NCBI RefSeq assembly: GCF_030816485.1
Contig: NZ_JAUSYC010000001.1
Span: 2,790,001 to 2,854,000, forward strand
DNA length: 64,000 bases
Direction: 5' to 3'
DNA from: Arthrobacter sp. B1I2
GTDB lineage: Bacteria; Actinomycetota; Actinomycetes; Actinomycetales; Micrococcaceae
The notes beneath the pieces are model-generated. The model saw nothing but the letters and a program-made list of their open reading frames with translations. It ran no database searches and had not been told where the DNA came from. How positions within the stretch are numbered: the stretch's first letter is position 1; each line of letters starts with the position of its first letter. A program made the translations under genes and the position numbers. This document shows, piece after piece, positions 28,770-38,256 of this stretch.

Positions 28770-29399
28770 GTGACCCGGATTATCGCCGGTGCAGGTGGCG
28801 GCACGCCGCTGGCGGCGGTCCCGGGGTCCTTGACCAGGCCCACCACAGACAGGGTGAAGGAAGCGCTGTTCTCCCGCCTCGAAGCCTTCGACGTCATTGC
28901 GGGCGCCCGGGTGCTGGATCTCTATGCCGGTTCGGGTGCCCTGGGGGTGGAAAGCGGCAGCAGGGGAGCGCAGACAGTGGACCTGGTGGAGTCCGACGCC
29001 AAGGCCAGCGCCGTGTGCCAGCGCAACGCCGACCTCATCAACGGCGTGCTGGGCCGCAAAGCCGTCACGGTTCACCGCTCCAAGGTTGAGCCTTTCCTGG
29101 ACCGGTCCGCAGAATCCGCCGTCTGGGACCTGGTGTTCCTGGATCCGCCGTATCCGTTGGAGGATCCCGCACTGTCAGCGGTGCTGCGGAAGCTCGCCGT
29201 GCACCTGGTCCCGGGCGCCGTTGTGGTGGTGGAACGCTCCTCGCGCTCCCCGGAACCAGAGTGGCCGGACGGGATGACGAGGTTCGCCGAGAAGAAGTAC
29301 GGGGAGACCCGGTTGTGGTTCGCCGAGCCGTTCGTGCCCGACGCGATCGCTGCCGATGACCTGGCTGACGCTGCCGGGCCCGACGCCCCTGGGGCCTAG
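28770..29399 (+). CDS. rsmD: 16S rRNA (guanine(966)-N(2))-methyltransferase
   Basis: The 209-residue SAM-dependent enzyme methylates G966 of 16S rRNA. The N-terminal RIIAG, the RPTTDRVKEALF segment, the SAM loop DLYAGSGALGVES and the catalytic DPPY of LDPPYPLEDP identify the family. I start at GTG 28770, which directly precedes the conserved TRIIAG; GTG codons at 28758 and 28761 are possible. The stop overlaps the convergent minus-strand gene by 4 nt. Confidence 0.93.
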   Translation: MTRIIAGAGGGTPLAAVPGSLTRPTTDRVKEALFSRLEAFDVIAGARVLDLYAGSGALGVESGSRGAQTVDLVESDAKASAVCQRNADLINGVLGRKAVTVHRSKVEPFLDRSAESAVWDLVFLDPPYPLEDPALSAVLRKLAVHLVPGAVVVVERSSRSPEPEWPDGMTRFAEKKYGETRLWFAEPFVPDAIAADDLADAAGPDAPGA

Positions 29400-30193
29400 C
29401 TGTCCTGGCTGGAGAACGGGTCCAGATCCACTCCCGCCACGACACGCGCAGGGTGCGGACCCCGTGCGGTCAGCTCAGCCGTCCAGGATTCCGGCCAGGG
29501 GCCCTGCGTCCCTGCCAGGATGATGTTGCCCGGATACCTGCCCTCGAACATGCCCGCTTCCGCAAAGGCCGCCACGTCAGCCATGGCCTCCCGCATCGCC
29601 GCCACCTGGCTCCTGACCAGGGTGAGGGCCGCTTCGTCGCCCACATTGACGATCAGCAGTCCGTTCGGGCGCAAACGTTCCCTGGCCTCGCGGTAGAAGC
29701 CGCTGGTGGCGATGTGGGCGGGCGCGTCCGGGCCGGAAAAGATGTCCAGGATCACGACGTCGAACGTGAGGCCGGGATCGAGCGCACCGAGTGCCTGGCG
29801 GGCGTCGCCGATGATGGTGGTCAGGTCCGTTCCCTCGGGCATGGGGAGGTGCCGGAGGACAAAGTCCAGCAGCTCACGTTCCAGCTCAACCGCGTACTGG
29901 GTTGAACCGGAGCGTGTGGCCTGGATGTACCGGGCCAGCGTCAGGGCCCCTGCTCCCAGGTGGAGGGCCCTGACCGGTTCGCCGCGGGGTGCAGCCAGAT
30001 CCACCAGGTGTCCGATCCTGCGGAGGTACTCGTAAAAGATGTCCTCCGGCCGGTCAAGGTTGACGTGGGACTGCTCGGCACCACCGATGCTGAGCACATA
30101 GCCCCCGTCAGTAAACGAATCGGCTTCGATGGTGGCGTGCTGGCCCGTGGTGCGCAGGAACCGGCTGAAGGGCCCGCCGCTTCGGCCGGGCAT
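29396..30193 (-). CDS. Spermidine synthase-like SAM-fold protein
   Basis: The 265-residue protein has the Rossmann-like fold of spermidine synthases. HLGAGALTLARYI occupies the nucleotide loop, VELERELLDFV the following acidic site, and VVILDIFSGPDAP the motif around the catalytic aspartate. The canonical GGGDG loop of true spermidine synthases is changed to HLGAG, so it may be a methyltransferase or aminopropyltransferase of another substrate. Its start overlaps the stop of the upstream aminotransferase gene (TGATG), which implies coupling. Confidence 0.78.
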   Translation of the reverse strand: MPGRSGGPFSRFLRTTGQHATIEADSFTDGGYVLSIGGAEQSHVNLDRPEDIFYEYLRRIGHLVDLAAPRGEPVRALHLGAGALTLARYIQATRSGSTQYAVELERELLDFVLRHLPMPEGTDLTTIIGDARQALGALDPGLTFDVVILDIFSGPDAPAHIATSGFYREARERLRPNGLLIVNVGDEAALTLVRSQVAAMREAMADVAAFAEAGMFEGRYPGNIILAGTQGPWPESWTAELTARGPHPARVVAGVDLDPFSSQDS

Positions 30194-31422
30194 CAGAGCC
30201 GGCTGCGCAGGGTGGCCAGCCTCGCCGCAGCCTCTTCGAGGACTTCCGTCTTCTTGCAGAAGGCAAACCGGAGCAGGCTTCGCGTCCGTTCCGCTCCTTC
30301 CGGATGGCAGAAGACCGGAACGGGGATGGCGGCGACACCCACCAGCGCCGGCAGGCGGCGGGCAAGGTCCAGGGCGTCTGTTATGCCCAGCGGCGCGGTG
30401 TCCACATTGACGAAGTAGGTTCCCTGCGGCGTGAAAACCTCGAAGCCCGCAGCCCTGAGCCCGGCACTGAGAATGTCGCGCTTCTGCTCCAGGGCAGAGG
30501 CGATACCGGTATAGAAGCTGTCAGGCAGGGCCAGGCCTGAGGCGATCGCCGCCTGAAAAGGAGTGCCTGAGCTGTAGGTGAGGAACTGCTTCACCGTGCG
30601 GACGGCGGCAACCAGTTCCTCGGGCCCGGTCAGCCAGCCGATCTTCCACCCGGTCAGGGAAAACGTCTTTCCGGCAGAGGAAATGGTGATGGTGCGTTCC
30701 GCGGCGCGGGGAAGCGTGGCCACGGGAGTATGGCTTACCCCGAAGGTGAGGTGCTCGTACACCTCGTCCGTGATGATGATGCTGCCGTGCTTCTCCGCAA
30801 GGTCCACCACCCGCTGCAGGACGGCAGGCGGAAAAACCGCGCCGGTGGGATTGTGCGGATTGTTCAGCAGTACCAGGCGTGTCCGCTCACTGAAGGCGGC
30901 CTCCAGTGCCGCCGGGTCCGGCATGAAGTCCGGGGCGGCCAGCGGCACGGTGACGTGGGAGGCGCCGGAGAGTCCAATGACCGCGCCGTAGGAGTCGTAG
31001 AATGGCTCGAACGTCAGGACCTCATCACCCGGCCCTGAGAAGGCCAGGATAGAAGCGGCGATGCCTTCGGTGGCCCCGGTGGTGATGATGACCTCGGTTG
31101 CCGGGTCCGGCACCAGCCCGTAAAAGCGTTCCTGGTGTGCCGCCACGGCCTCACGGAGTTCGGGGAGGCCCTTGCCCGGCGCGTACTGGTTCGCCCCGGC
31201 AGCGATGGCCGCACGCGCTGCCTCCCGGATTTCGGCCGGGCCGTCCTCATCGGGGAAGCCCTGTCCCAGGTTGATGGCGCCGGTCTGGACGGCCAGGGTG
31301 GTCATCTCTTCGAAGATGGTGACACCCAGGCCGCCATCCGGCGCCAGGAGGTTGGCGCCGAGCGCGGTGCGCTGCCAGGGGGCAGGTGCCAGGGGGGTGG
31401 AAAGTTCCCGTGGAGGATGCAT
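30193..31422 (-). CDS. Class I/II pyridoxal phosphate aminotransferase
   Basis: The 409-residue fold-type I enzyme has INLGQGFPDEDGP near the N-terminus, the NNPHNPTGA loop, an aspartate in ITDEVYEHL and the PLP lysine in SSAGKTFSLTGWKIGW. It resembles the kynurenine-oxoglutarate/methionine transaminase (YbdL-like) group; the preferred substrate is uncertain. The reading frame stays open further upstream. I chose the ATG at 31422; the ATG at 31449 is also possible, and neither has a strong ribosome binding site. It is divergent from coaD. Confidence 0.86.
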   Translation of the reverse strand: MHPPRELSTPLAPAPWQRTALGANLLAPDGGLGVTIFEEMTTLAVQTGAINLGQGFPDEDGPAEIREAARAAIAAGANQYAPGKGLPELREAVAAHQERFYGLVPDPATEVIITTGATEGIAASILAFSGPGDEVLTFEPFYDSYGAVIGLSGASHVTVPLAAPDFMPDPAALEAAFSERTRLVLLNNPHNPTGAVFPPAVLQRVVDLAEKHGSIIITDEVYEHLTFGVSHTPVATLPRAAERTITISSAGKTFSLTGWKIGWLTGPEELVAAVRTVKQFLTYSSGTPFQAAIASGLALPDSFYTGIASALEQKRDILSAGLRAAGFEVFTPQGTYFVNVDTAPLGITDALDLARRLPALVGVAAIPVPVFCHPEGAERTRSLLRFAFCKKTEVLEEAAARLATLRSRL

Positions 31423-31453
31423 CCAGTCATGGTATCCCGGCCTTTCCATGGGG

Positions 31454-31459
31454 TAGGTT
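31454..31459 (+). promoter_or_regulatory. Probable leaderless -10 element of coaD
   Basis: TAGGTT ends 6 nt before the coaD ATG at 31466. The intervening CGGAGC could also act as a weak ribosome site. Confidence 0.42.
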
Positions 31460-31465
31460 CGGAGC

Positions 31466-31966
31466 ATGAGACGCGCTGTGTGCCCCGGATCCTTCGACCC
31501 CATCCACAACGGCCATCTCGAAGTAATCGCACGGGCCGCCGGGCTTTTCGACGAGGTCATTGTGGCCGTCTCCACCAACTACGCCAAGAAGTACATGTTC
31601 AGCCTGGAGGAGCGGCTGGAGATGGCGCGCGAAACCCTGGCGTTGCTCAAGGGCATCGTGGTGGAGCCGGTGGGTGAGGGGCTCCTGGCGGAGTACTGCC
31701 GCCAGCGGGGCGTGTCTGCCATCGTCAAGGGGCTCCGGTCGTCGTCGGACTTTGATTACGAGCTTCCCATGGCCACCATGAACAGGCAGTTGAGCGGGGT
31801 GGAGACTGTCTTCCTCCCGGCCGAGGCCCGCTACGTCCACCTGTCCTCCACCTTGATCAAAGAGGTGTCTTCCCTGGGCGGCAGCGTGTCGGACTATGTG
31901 CCCCGGTCGGTGCACCGCCGAATGGTTTCCGGCGAGCCTTCGCCGGATCAGCAGCCAAAGCGGTAA
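31466..31966 (+). CDS. coaD: Phosphopantetheine adenylyltransferase
   Basis: The 166-residue nucleotidyltransferase converts 4'-phosphopantetheine and ATP to dephospho-CoA. The T/HxGH motif appears as PGSFDPIHNGHLEVI at the N-terminus, and the ISSTxIR-type motif as LSSTLIKEV near residue 130. Length is usual for the family. It follows the common actinobacterial order rsmD-coaD-DUF177-rpmF-rnc, interrupted here by two minus-strand genes. Confidence 0.95.
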   Translation: MRRAVCPGSFDPIHNGHLEVIARAAGLFDEVIVAVSTNYAKKYMFSLEERLEMARETLALLKGIVVEPVGEGLLAEYCRQRGVSAIVKGLRSSSDFDYELPMATMNRQLSGVETVFLPAEARYVHLSSTLIKEVSSLGGSVSDYVPRSVHRRMVSGEPSPDQQPKR

Positions 31967-32001
31967 GCTGGATCGGTACTTCGGCGCTGCGTCCTGCCGG
32001 T

Positions 32002-32031
32002 TTGAGTCACCATGGCTCTTCAGGCTAGGAT
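32002..32031 (+). promoter_or_regulatory. Promoter of the DUF177-rpmF operon
   Basis: TTGAGT (32002-32007) and TAGGAT (32026-32031) are separated by 18 nt. Transcription would start near 32038, about 17 nt before the AGGAG site at 32055-32059. Confidence 0.6.
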
Positions 32032-32064
32032 GGTACGTCGGTCATATGTTCAACAGGAGTTCTC

Positions 32065-32613
32065 ATTAACAGAGATGCTGGTTCGCCCCTGGCGTTCGAC
32101 GTCAAGGACCTCGGGCGCAGCCCGGGAAGCATGCGGACACTGAAGGAACATGTACCCGCACCGGGTGATCTTGGTGTGGCGCTCATTGGTGTTCAGGAAG
32201 GCTCGGATGTCGAGCTGGACCTGAGGCTGGAGGCCGTACACGAAGGAATTCTGGTATCAGGAACCGTTCTTGCCGAAGTTACCGGCGAATGCGGCCGATG
32301 CCTGGATCCCCTTGCGTATGACCTTGAGGTCAATGTGCAAGAACTTTTCTTCTACGAGGGCGCTCAGCTTTCGGACGGAGAAGAAGATGAAGAGCAACGT
32401 CGAGTCGAGCACGATGTAATCGATCTTGAACCGGTGTTGCGGGACGCGGTTGTCACCAATCTGCCGTTCCAGCCGGTGTGCCGGGAAGACTGCCAGGGCC
32501 TTTGCTCCGAATGCGGAGCTCGCCTGGAAGACGAGCCGGGGCACCACCACGAGGTCCTGGATCCTCGCTGGGCTGCCCTAGCTGATATGGCTAAGCCTGA
32601 CCGGCAAAATTGA
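32065..32613 (+). CDS. DUF177 (YceD) family protein with apparent ATT start
   Basis: The 182-residue protein belongs to the DUF177/YceD family, usually paired with rpmF and linked to 23S rRNA or ribosome levels. A cysteine pair in GECGRC and a CREDCQGLCSECG cluster could bind zinc. The frame is closed by TAG at 32026 and has no ATG, GTG or TTG before ATG 32131. That ATG would cut off the conserved-looking FDVKDLGRSPGSMRTL region. ATT at 32065 lies 5 nt after AGGAG (32055-32059), so I use it; CTG at 32089 is the only other near-cognate choice. rpmF follows 36 nt downstream. Confidence 0.8.
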   Translation: MNRDAGSPLAFDVKDLGRSPGSMRTLKEHVPAPGDLGVALIGVQEGSDVELDLRLEAVHEGILVSGTVLAEVTGECGRCLDPLAYDLEVNVQELFFYEGAQLSDGEEDEEQRRVEHDVIDLEPVLRDAVVTNLPFQPVCREDCQGLCSECGARLEDEPGHHHEVLDPRWAALADMAKPDRQN

Positions 32614-32649
32614 TTTGTACGTGTTTGTCTAGAGAGAAATGAGTTAGCC

Positions 32650-32853
32650 GTGGCTGTTCCCAAGCGGAAAATGTCTCGCTCGAATACCCGCGCCCGCCGC
32701 TCGCAGTGGAAGGCGACCGCCCCCCACCTGGTGAAGACCGTTGAAAACGGCCAGGTCACCTACAGCCTGCCGCACCAGGCAAAGGTCGTTACCGACTCTG
32801 CTGGCACTGCGCTGTTCCTTGAGTACAAGGGCCGCAAGGTCGCTGACGTCTAA
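32650..32853 (+). CDS. rpmF: 50S ribosomal protein L32
   Basis: The 67-residue basic protein starts with [18 protein letters not shown], the L32 signature. It contains no cysteine, so it is the zinc-free form of L32. A GTG start is used. It sits between the DUF177 gene and rnc, as in most bacteria. Confidence 0.94.
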   Translation: MAVPKRKMSRSNTRARRSQWKATAPHLVKTVENGQVTYSLPHQAKVVTDSAGTALFLEYKGRKVADV

Positions 32854-32873
32854 TCGGCCCAACAGGCTGACTG

Positions 32874-33602
32874 ATGTCTTCAACTGAAGAGCTTCTGAAG
32901 CGTCTCGGTGTCACTATTGACGCCGGGACGCTTCGTCTTGCGCTTACCCACCGTTCCTACGCGTACGAGAACGGCGGCATACCCACCAACGAGCGGCTTG
33001 AGTTCCTGGGTGACTCCATCCTGGGATTCTCCGTAACCGATGCCCTTTACCGGGACAACCCGGACCTGCCCGAAGGCGAACTCGCCAAGCGCCGGTCCGC
33101 CGTCGTCAGTACCCGGGCACTGGCCGGCATCGGACGCAGCCTGGGCATTGGTGAGTACATCTACCTGGGGCAGGGCGAAAAGCTCACCCACGGCAAAAAC
33201 AAGGCCTCCATCCTCGCGGACACCATGGAGGCCCTGATCGGGGCAACTTACGTCTCCAACGACATTGAAACTGCGCGCCAGCTGGTCATGCGGCTGATCG
33301 GTCCGCTGCTGAAGGACGCCGCCGCCCTGGGGGCCGGGACCGACTGGAAGACCAGCATCCAGGAACTTGCAGCCAGCCGGCAGCTGGGAAGCATCCACTA
33401 CGCAGTGGATGGCTCCGGCCCGGACCATGCCCGCACCTTCACTGCGGTACTGAACATTGGCGGCACGGCCTACGGCAGGGGCTCCGGCCACTCCAAAAAG
33501 GAAGCCGAACAGGAAGCCGCGGCAGATGCCTGGCGGGTACTTTCCGGGGCTGAAGCCCAGGCTGCCGCCAGCACCTCCGCGGGCCCCGTAGCTGCCAAGT
33601 AG
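32874..33602 (+). CDS. rnc: Ribonuclease III
   Basis: The 242-residue endonuclease cuts double-stranded RNA in rRNA precursors and some mRNAs. The signature [14 protein letters not shown] and the second catalytic cluster [12 protein letters not shown] are intact. A double-stranded-RNA-binding domain covers about 155-225, followed by a short alanine-rich tail. mutM starts 6 nt after its stop. Confidence 0.95.
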   Translation: MSSTEELLKRLGVTIDAGTLRLALTHRSYAYENGGIPTNERLEFLGDSILGFSVTDALYRDNPDLPEGELAKRRSAVVSTRALAGIGRSLGIGEYIYLGQGEKLTHGKNKASILADTMEALIGATYVSNDIETARQLVMRLIGPLLKDAAALGAGTDWKTSIQELAASRQLGSIHYAVDGSGPDHARTFTAVLNIGGTAYGRGSGHSKKEAEQEAAADAWRVLSGAEAQAAASTSAGPVAAK

Positions 33603-33608
33603 CGCTCC

Positions 33609-34574
33609 GTGCCTGAACTGCCCGAGGTCGAAGTAGTGCGCCGAGGCCTGGTCAACTGGGTCCGCGGCAGGACCATCCGCGCCGTGGAAGTCCTCGATCC
33701 ACGCTCCATCCGGCGCCATGCCCTCGGCGCGGGGGACTTCATCGGAAACCTTGAAGGCGCTACCGTGTCCGACGTCGTGCGCCGCGGCAAGTTCCTCTGG
33801 ATGCCGTTGCTGGACGGCACGGCTGCCGCAGACAACCAGGACACCCCCCGCCTGCCGGAAGTGGCGCTCATGGCGCATCTGGGCATGAGCGGGCAGCTGT
33901 TGATGCAGGGCCCCGGCGTTCCCGATGAAAAACACCTGAAAATCCGGTTCCGGCTCAGTCCCCGGGACGGCATGCCGGACCAGCTGCGGTTCGTGGACCA
34001 GCGGATCTTCGGCGGCCTCTTCGTCACCGCATTGGTACCCACGGACGACGGCGGCCCGGGCGGCCTCGCGGAGACTCCCCTCCCGCTGATCGCAGGGGAG
34101 GCGGCACACATTGCGCGCGATCCCCTGGATCCCTCCTTCTCCTTCGACCTCTTCTACCAGCGCCTGCGAAAGCGCAGGACCGGACTGAAGCGGGCACTGC
34201 TGGACCAGGGGCTGGTCTCCGGGATCGGAAACATCTACGCCGACGAAGCCCTGTGGCGTGCCCGGCTGCATTACGCCCGGCCCACTGACACCCTCCGCCG
34301 GGGCGAGGCCCGGCGTGTCCTCGACAGCGCCCGCGAGGTAATGCTGGATGCCCTGGCAGCAGGGGGAACCAGCTTCGATTCCCTGTACGTGAACGTCAAC
34401 GGTGCCTCAGGCTACTTCGACCGGTCCCTCAACGCCTACGGCCGCCAGGGCGAGCCGTGCAAGCGGTGCGCGGCAGCAGGAATCCACGCCGTCATCCGCC
34501 GCGAGCAGTTCATGAACCGTTCGTCCCACACCTGCCCGGTGTGCCAGCCGCGGCCGCGCAACGGCCGCTGGTAG
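33609..34574 (+). CDS. mutM: Formamidopyrimidine-DNA glycosylase
   Basis: The 321-residue base-excision repair enzyme removes 8-oxoguanine and ring-opened purines. The processed N-terminal [11 protein letters not shown] (catalytic proline 2 and glutamate 3), the helix-two-turn-helix segment and the C-terminal zinc finger (CKRC and CPVC) are present. A GTG start is used. The protein is longer than the usual 270-290 residues because of an insert rich in proline, glycine and acidic residues near 135-165. Confidence 0.94.
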   Translation: MPELPEVEVVRRGLVNWVRGRTIRAVEVLDPRSIRRHALGAGDFIGNLEGATVSDVVRRGKFLWMPLLDGTAAADNQDTPRLPEVALMAHLGMSGQLLMQGPGVPDEKHLKIRFRLSPRDGMPDQLRFVDQRIFGGLFVTALVPTDDGGPGGLAETPLPLIAGEAAHIARDPLDPSFSFDLFYQRLRKRRTGLKRALLDQGLVSGIGNIYADEALWRARLHYARPTDTLRRGEARRVLDSAREVMLDALAAGGTSFDSLYVNVNGASGYFDRSLNAYGRQGEPCKRCAAAGIHAVIRREQFMNRSSHTCPVCQPRPRNGRW

Positions 34575-34603
34575 CGCCAGCCGGTCCAGCCGCAGCATGT
34601 GGC

Positions 34604-35575
34604 TCAGCGGGAGCCGTAGTGCGCTGCCAGCCGGGCCAGGCCTTCGTCGATCGACACCGCCGGGGTCCAGTCGAGGAGCCTCCGGGTCTCGCGCTGGTCG
34701 AACCAGTGCGCCGTGGACAGCTGCTCGGCAAGGAACCTGGTCATGGGCGGTTCGTCCCGCTTCCCAAAGGTGAGCCACGCCCGTTCCACCACGGATCCCG
34801 CAATGCGGGCAAGCCGTCCCGGCACGGACCACGACGGCGCGGGCACGCCACCGGCAGCGCAGATGCCTGCGATCAGCTCGCCCACCGGCCGCGGCTCCCC
34901 ATTGCTGACAACCAGCGCCCTGCCGTGGATGTGGTTGATGCGCTCCAGCGCCGCAACAATCGCTGACGCAGCGTTGTCCACGTATGTGGTGTCGATCAGC
35001 GCAGCGCCCGCATCCAGCAGCGGCAGCCGGCGCCGGGCCGCCCGCGCCAGCACACGTTCCACCAGCTGGGTGTCCCCGGGGCCCCAGACCACGTGCGGCC
35101 GCACGGCAGCGACACGGAAGTCGGGTGCGTCCGAGGCGAGGGCCAGCAGTTCCGCCTGGGCCTTGGTACGGGAGTAGTCCCCGTGGGCATGCTCCGGGTC
35201 CGCCGGCTCTGCCCCCAGGCCGGCGATGGCGGCGCCCGAGTTGGCCACCGACGGGGAGGAGACAAAAACCACGTCCCGCACCCCGGCCTCGCGGGCGGCA
35301 AGGAGCAGGCGCCGGGTGCCCTGGACGTTCACCTCGTCAAACTCTGCGGCACGGCCGGTGAAGGAGACTTTGGCTGCCAGGTGGATGACTGCTTCGGCGC
35401 CCCCAACGGCATCCCTGACTGCCGCATCGTCGGTGAGGGAGCCGCAGTGGTCCGCCGCGCCGTCGACCCCTGAGGCACGCCGCTGGAAGGTGCTGACCTG
35501 GTGGCCCTTGCGCACCAGGAGTGCCGCGACTTCCCGGCCCAGCAGGCCGCTTGCACCCGTGACCAGGACTTTCAT
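34604..35575 (-). CDS. oleD: NAD(P)-dependent 2-alkyl-3-oxoalkanoate reductase
   Basis: The 323-residue extended short-chain dehydrogenase has the Rossmann motif TGASGLLGREVA at the N-terminus and the YSRTK catalytic motif near residue 145. In olefin synthesis OleD reduces the beta-keto acid made by OleA to a beta-hydroxy acid. I start it at the ATG whose first bases overlap the oleBC stop (ATGA). It is the last gene of the oleA-oleBC-oleD operon and converges on mutM. Confidence 0.87.
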   Translation of the reverse strand: MKVLVTGASGLLGREVAALLVRKGHQVSTFQRRASGVDGAADHCGSLTDDAAVRDAVGGAEAVIHLAAKVSFTGRAAEFDEVNVQGTRRLLLAAREAGVRDVVFVSSPSVANSGAAIAGLGAEPADPEHAHGDYSRTKAQAELLALASDAPDFRVAAVRPHVVWGPGDTQLVERVLARAARRRLPLLDAGAALIDTTYVDNAASAIVAALERINHIHGRALVVSNGEPRPVGELIAGICAAGGVPAPSWSVPGRLARIAGSVVERAWLTFGKRDEPPMTRFLAEQLSTAHWFDQRETRRLLDWTPAVSIDEGLARLAAHYGSR

Positions 35576-38256
35576 GGCATCCCCGGGCGGCCGCCGGCCA
35601 GTACGGAGGCAGCCCATCGGGACAAGCGCGCCCGGTCAATCTTTGCGTTGTGGCGGATGTCGGTGGGCTGCGCGGGAACAACCAGGACCGCCGCCACGGA
35701 CACGCCTGCACTGCGGGCTGCTTCCCGGACCTTTCCGGCCAGTTCCGTGCCCGCGGGGCCGGCTTTGCCGGCCGGCGGGACGGTTTCGACGACGGCGGTA
35801 ACGGCCTGGGTCCCTGCCGGTCCCACGCCCACGACAGCGGCCATGCCTACCCCGGCCCGGCGTTCAATGGCCTGTTCGGCGCCCACCGGGGTCACAACCG
35901 CACCGGGCACGGTGATCACGTGCGCAAGGCGCCCTTCCACCCACAGCCGTCCGGCGGCGTCGAAGTGGCCCACGTCGCCGGTACGGTGCCATCCTGGCAC
36001 GCCGGCGCTCACCTCTTCGGTCAGCCAGAGCCGGTCGTAGGCCTCCTTGACGTGTGGAGCACTGACCAGGATTTCTCCTGCGACGCCTGCCTCCGTGACA
36101 GGAGTGGACCCGGGTGCTGTACCGTCCGCAGCCAGGGGGATGACGGCTACCCGGGTGCCGTGGACGGGCCGGCCCACGCAGACGCCGTTGCCGGCCCCGG
36201 GCATTGTTCCGGAGTCGGCGTCGGCTTCGGCGGCCCGGATTTGTTCGAGGCTGATGTCCGTGACCGGCAGGGCTTCCGTCATGCCGTAGGGCGTGTGCAG
36301 CGAGGCGCCGGGCAGCAGCCGGTGCACCTCTGCAAGGAGCGGTTCCGGAACCGGAGCGCCGGCGGAAAGCAGCAGTTCAACCCGTTTCAAAGCTGCGGTG
36401 CCCTCCGCGGTGAGGCCGCCGCTGGTGGCAACGACATTGCGCAGGGCCGCCGGGGACGCGAAGACAACCGTGGCCCCGACGGCCGCCGCGGCGTCCGCGA
36501 GGGCACGCGCCGTCAGCGTGCGGGGCGCCGTGACGTCCATGGCCGGTGTCACGGATACGGTTCCCAGTGCCGGCCCCAGCAAAGCGAAGGGCGCGAAACC
36601 CGCCACCAGCCGGTGGCCGGGATGGATCCCGAAAGTTTCGGCCACGGTGTCCCGCATGGCGGCGAGCTGCCGGTGTGTGTACAGCACGCCCTTGGCAGGA
36701 CCGGTGGAGCCAGAGGTAAAGAGCACGGCCGCGGGGGAGTCCGGGTCCGGGCAGTACCCTGTGCCGCCCTTGACGGAACCTTCTGCCTGATGCCGTGCGC
36801 CGGCCTTGGCGAGGGCGGCGAGGGAGGTTTCCACCCCGAGGACACGCCGGCGGGTGGCAGGCAGGTCGCGTACGCTGATACGTCTGGCCGCCCAGCCCAG
36901 GGCGCGGGCAGCAGCAAGTGCCTTGTCGATGCCAATCAGGAAATCGGGAGTGGCGCCCTTGACGGCACGGCTCAGTCCCCTGGTCCCCAGGCCGGCATCG
37001 GCCACCACCACCACCGCTCCCAGCCGCAGGCAGGCGTACAGGGCTACGGTCAGGTCAACGCCGGGCGGAACCATGAGGCTCACGCGGCTGCCGGGCCCCA
37101 CCCCGGCCCCGCGCAGGCCGGCGGCAAGGTTGAAGACGCTGGTTTCCAGCTGCTTCCAGGTAAGCGAGCGCGCTACAGTGCCGTCCGCTGCCATTTCGGC
37201 GACGGCGGTTTCACCTTCGGCGGGTCCCGCCGCCAGTTCCGCGAGGACCGCCCAAAGAGGCTGGAAACCGTCGAGGGCCGATGGCTGCGAAGCGCCGTGC
37301 CCGGGCGCGGGCGAACCGTTGCCGCCGCCCGTGACTCGCCCGGCCAGCCAGTCGAAAACGGCCGGTGCCACGTTCCGGTCTTCCGCGAGCAGGTGTCCGG
37401 CGCCCTCGTAGCGGTGCACGTCAGCGTGCGGTAGGCGGGTGATGAGGTCCTTCAGGTAGCGGTCCGAAAAGATCGGGTCGCGCGGGCCCCACAGCATCAG
37501 GGCAGGGACATCCAGGCTGCGCACGCCTTCCGCTACGCCGGTGAGCGCAGCAAAGCTGGGATGCGAAGCATCAACGGGAATGTCCGCAACAAAGTTTCCC
37601 ACCCCCGCACGCCGTAACGCTCCGCGGTAGGGGGCCATGTATGCGTTCCGGATATCCGCAGGCAGCGGCGGATGCGCCAGCGAATGCGTCACCCGCAGGA
37701 AAGCGTCGGAGGTGGTGGTTCCCCACTTGTGCAGGGCAGGGTGCAGGGCAAGGCGCAAAGCCGGGGGAATGGACGAGCCCGCAGGCTGGTTTACGGCCGT
37801 GTTGGTGAGTACCACGCCCGCCAGCTGGTGTTGATGGGCCAGCGCCCAGCCCAGGCTGACCACCCCGCCCCAGTCGTGGCCCACTGAGACGACCGGTCCC
37901 TCCAGGGCCAGTGCGTCGGTCAGATCGCCTAGGTCGTTAATCCTGTCAGCCAGCCGGCGGAAGGTGCCGGTGCGCTCGGAGAAGCCCATGTTCAGTTGGT
38001 CCACGGCAACCACCCGCCACGGATGCGCGGGGTCGGATCCGGCGGCCAGCAGGCTCCGCCACAGGTAGGACCAGGTGGGGTTGCCGTGCACGCACAGCAG
38101 GGTTCCGGCGGGGGCCAGGCCGCGGCGGGAGAGTTCTCCGCCGTTGTCCAGCAGGTGCCAGCGGCGCACCGTCCCCGGTGCATCGGCGCCCGACGTGGAG
38201 GCAACGTCGACTTCGCGTGACCACTGGGGGTCGACGCCCGGCCAGTCCGCGATCAC
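35572..38256 (-). CDS. oleBC: Fused beta-lactone decarboxylase / beta-lactone synthetase
   Basis: The 894-residue protein joins two olefin-synthesis enzymes. Residues 1 to about 300 are an alpha/beta-hydrolase of haloalkane-dehalogenase type with an aspartate nucleophile in SVGHDWGG, as expected for OleB. Residues from about 325 on are an AMP-forming acyl-adenylate enzyme with FTSGSTGPAKGV and YGMTEALP, matching OleC, which forms the beta-lactone that OleB decarboxylates to a cis-alkene. The same fusion is known in Micrococcus. The GTG start overlaps the oleA stop and the stop overlaps the oleD start. An open stretch upstream (to 38505) is antisense to nothing real but overlaps oleA, so it is excluded. 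Confidence 0.88.
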   Translation of the reverse strand: MIADWPGVDPQWSREVDVASTSGADAPGTVRRWHLLDNGGELSRRGLAPAGTLLCVHGNPTWSYLWRSLLAAGSDPAHPWRVVAVDQLNMGFSERTGTFRRLADRINDLGDLTDALALEGPVVSVGHDWGGVVSLGWALAHQHQLAGVVLTNTAVNQPAGSSIPPALRLALHPALHKWGTTTSDAFLRVTHSLAHPPLPADIRNAYMAPYRGALRRAGVGNFVADIPVDASHPSFAALTGVAEGVRSLDVPALMLWGPRDPIFSDRYLKDLITRLPHADVHRYEGAGHLLAEDRNVAPAVFDWLAGRVTGGGNGSPAPGHGASQPSALDGFQPLWAVLAELAAGPAEGETAVAEMAADGTVARSLTWKQLETSVFNLAAGLRGAGVGPGSRVSLMVPPGVDLTVALYACLRLGAVVVVADAGLGTRGLSRAVKGATPDFLIGIDKALAAARALGWAARRISVRDLPATRRRVLGVETSLAALAKAGARHQAEGSVKGGTGYCPDPDSPAAVLFTSGSTGPAKGVLYTHRQLAAMRDTVAETFGIHPGHRLVAGFAPFALLGPALGTVSVTPAMDVTAPRTLTARALADAAAAVGATVVFASPAALRNVVATSGGLTAEGTAALKRVELLLSAGAPVPEPLLAEVHRLLPGASLHTPYGMTEALPVTDISLEQIRAAEADADSGTMPGAGNGVCVGRPVHGTRVAVIPLAADGTAPGSTPVTEAGVAGEILVSAPHVKEAYDRLWLTEEVSAGVPGWHRTGDVGHFDAAGRLWVEGRLAHVITVPGAVVTPVGAEQAIERRAGVGMAAVVGVGPAGTQAVTAVVETVPPAGKAGPAGTELAGKVREAARSAGVSVAAVLVVPAQPTDIRHNAKIDRARLSRWAASVLAGGRPGMP

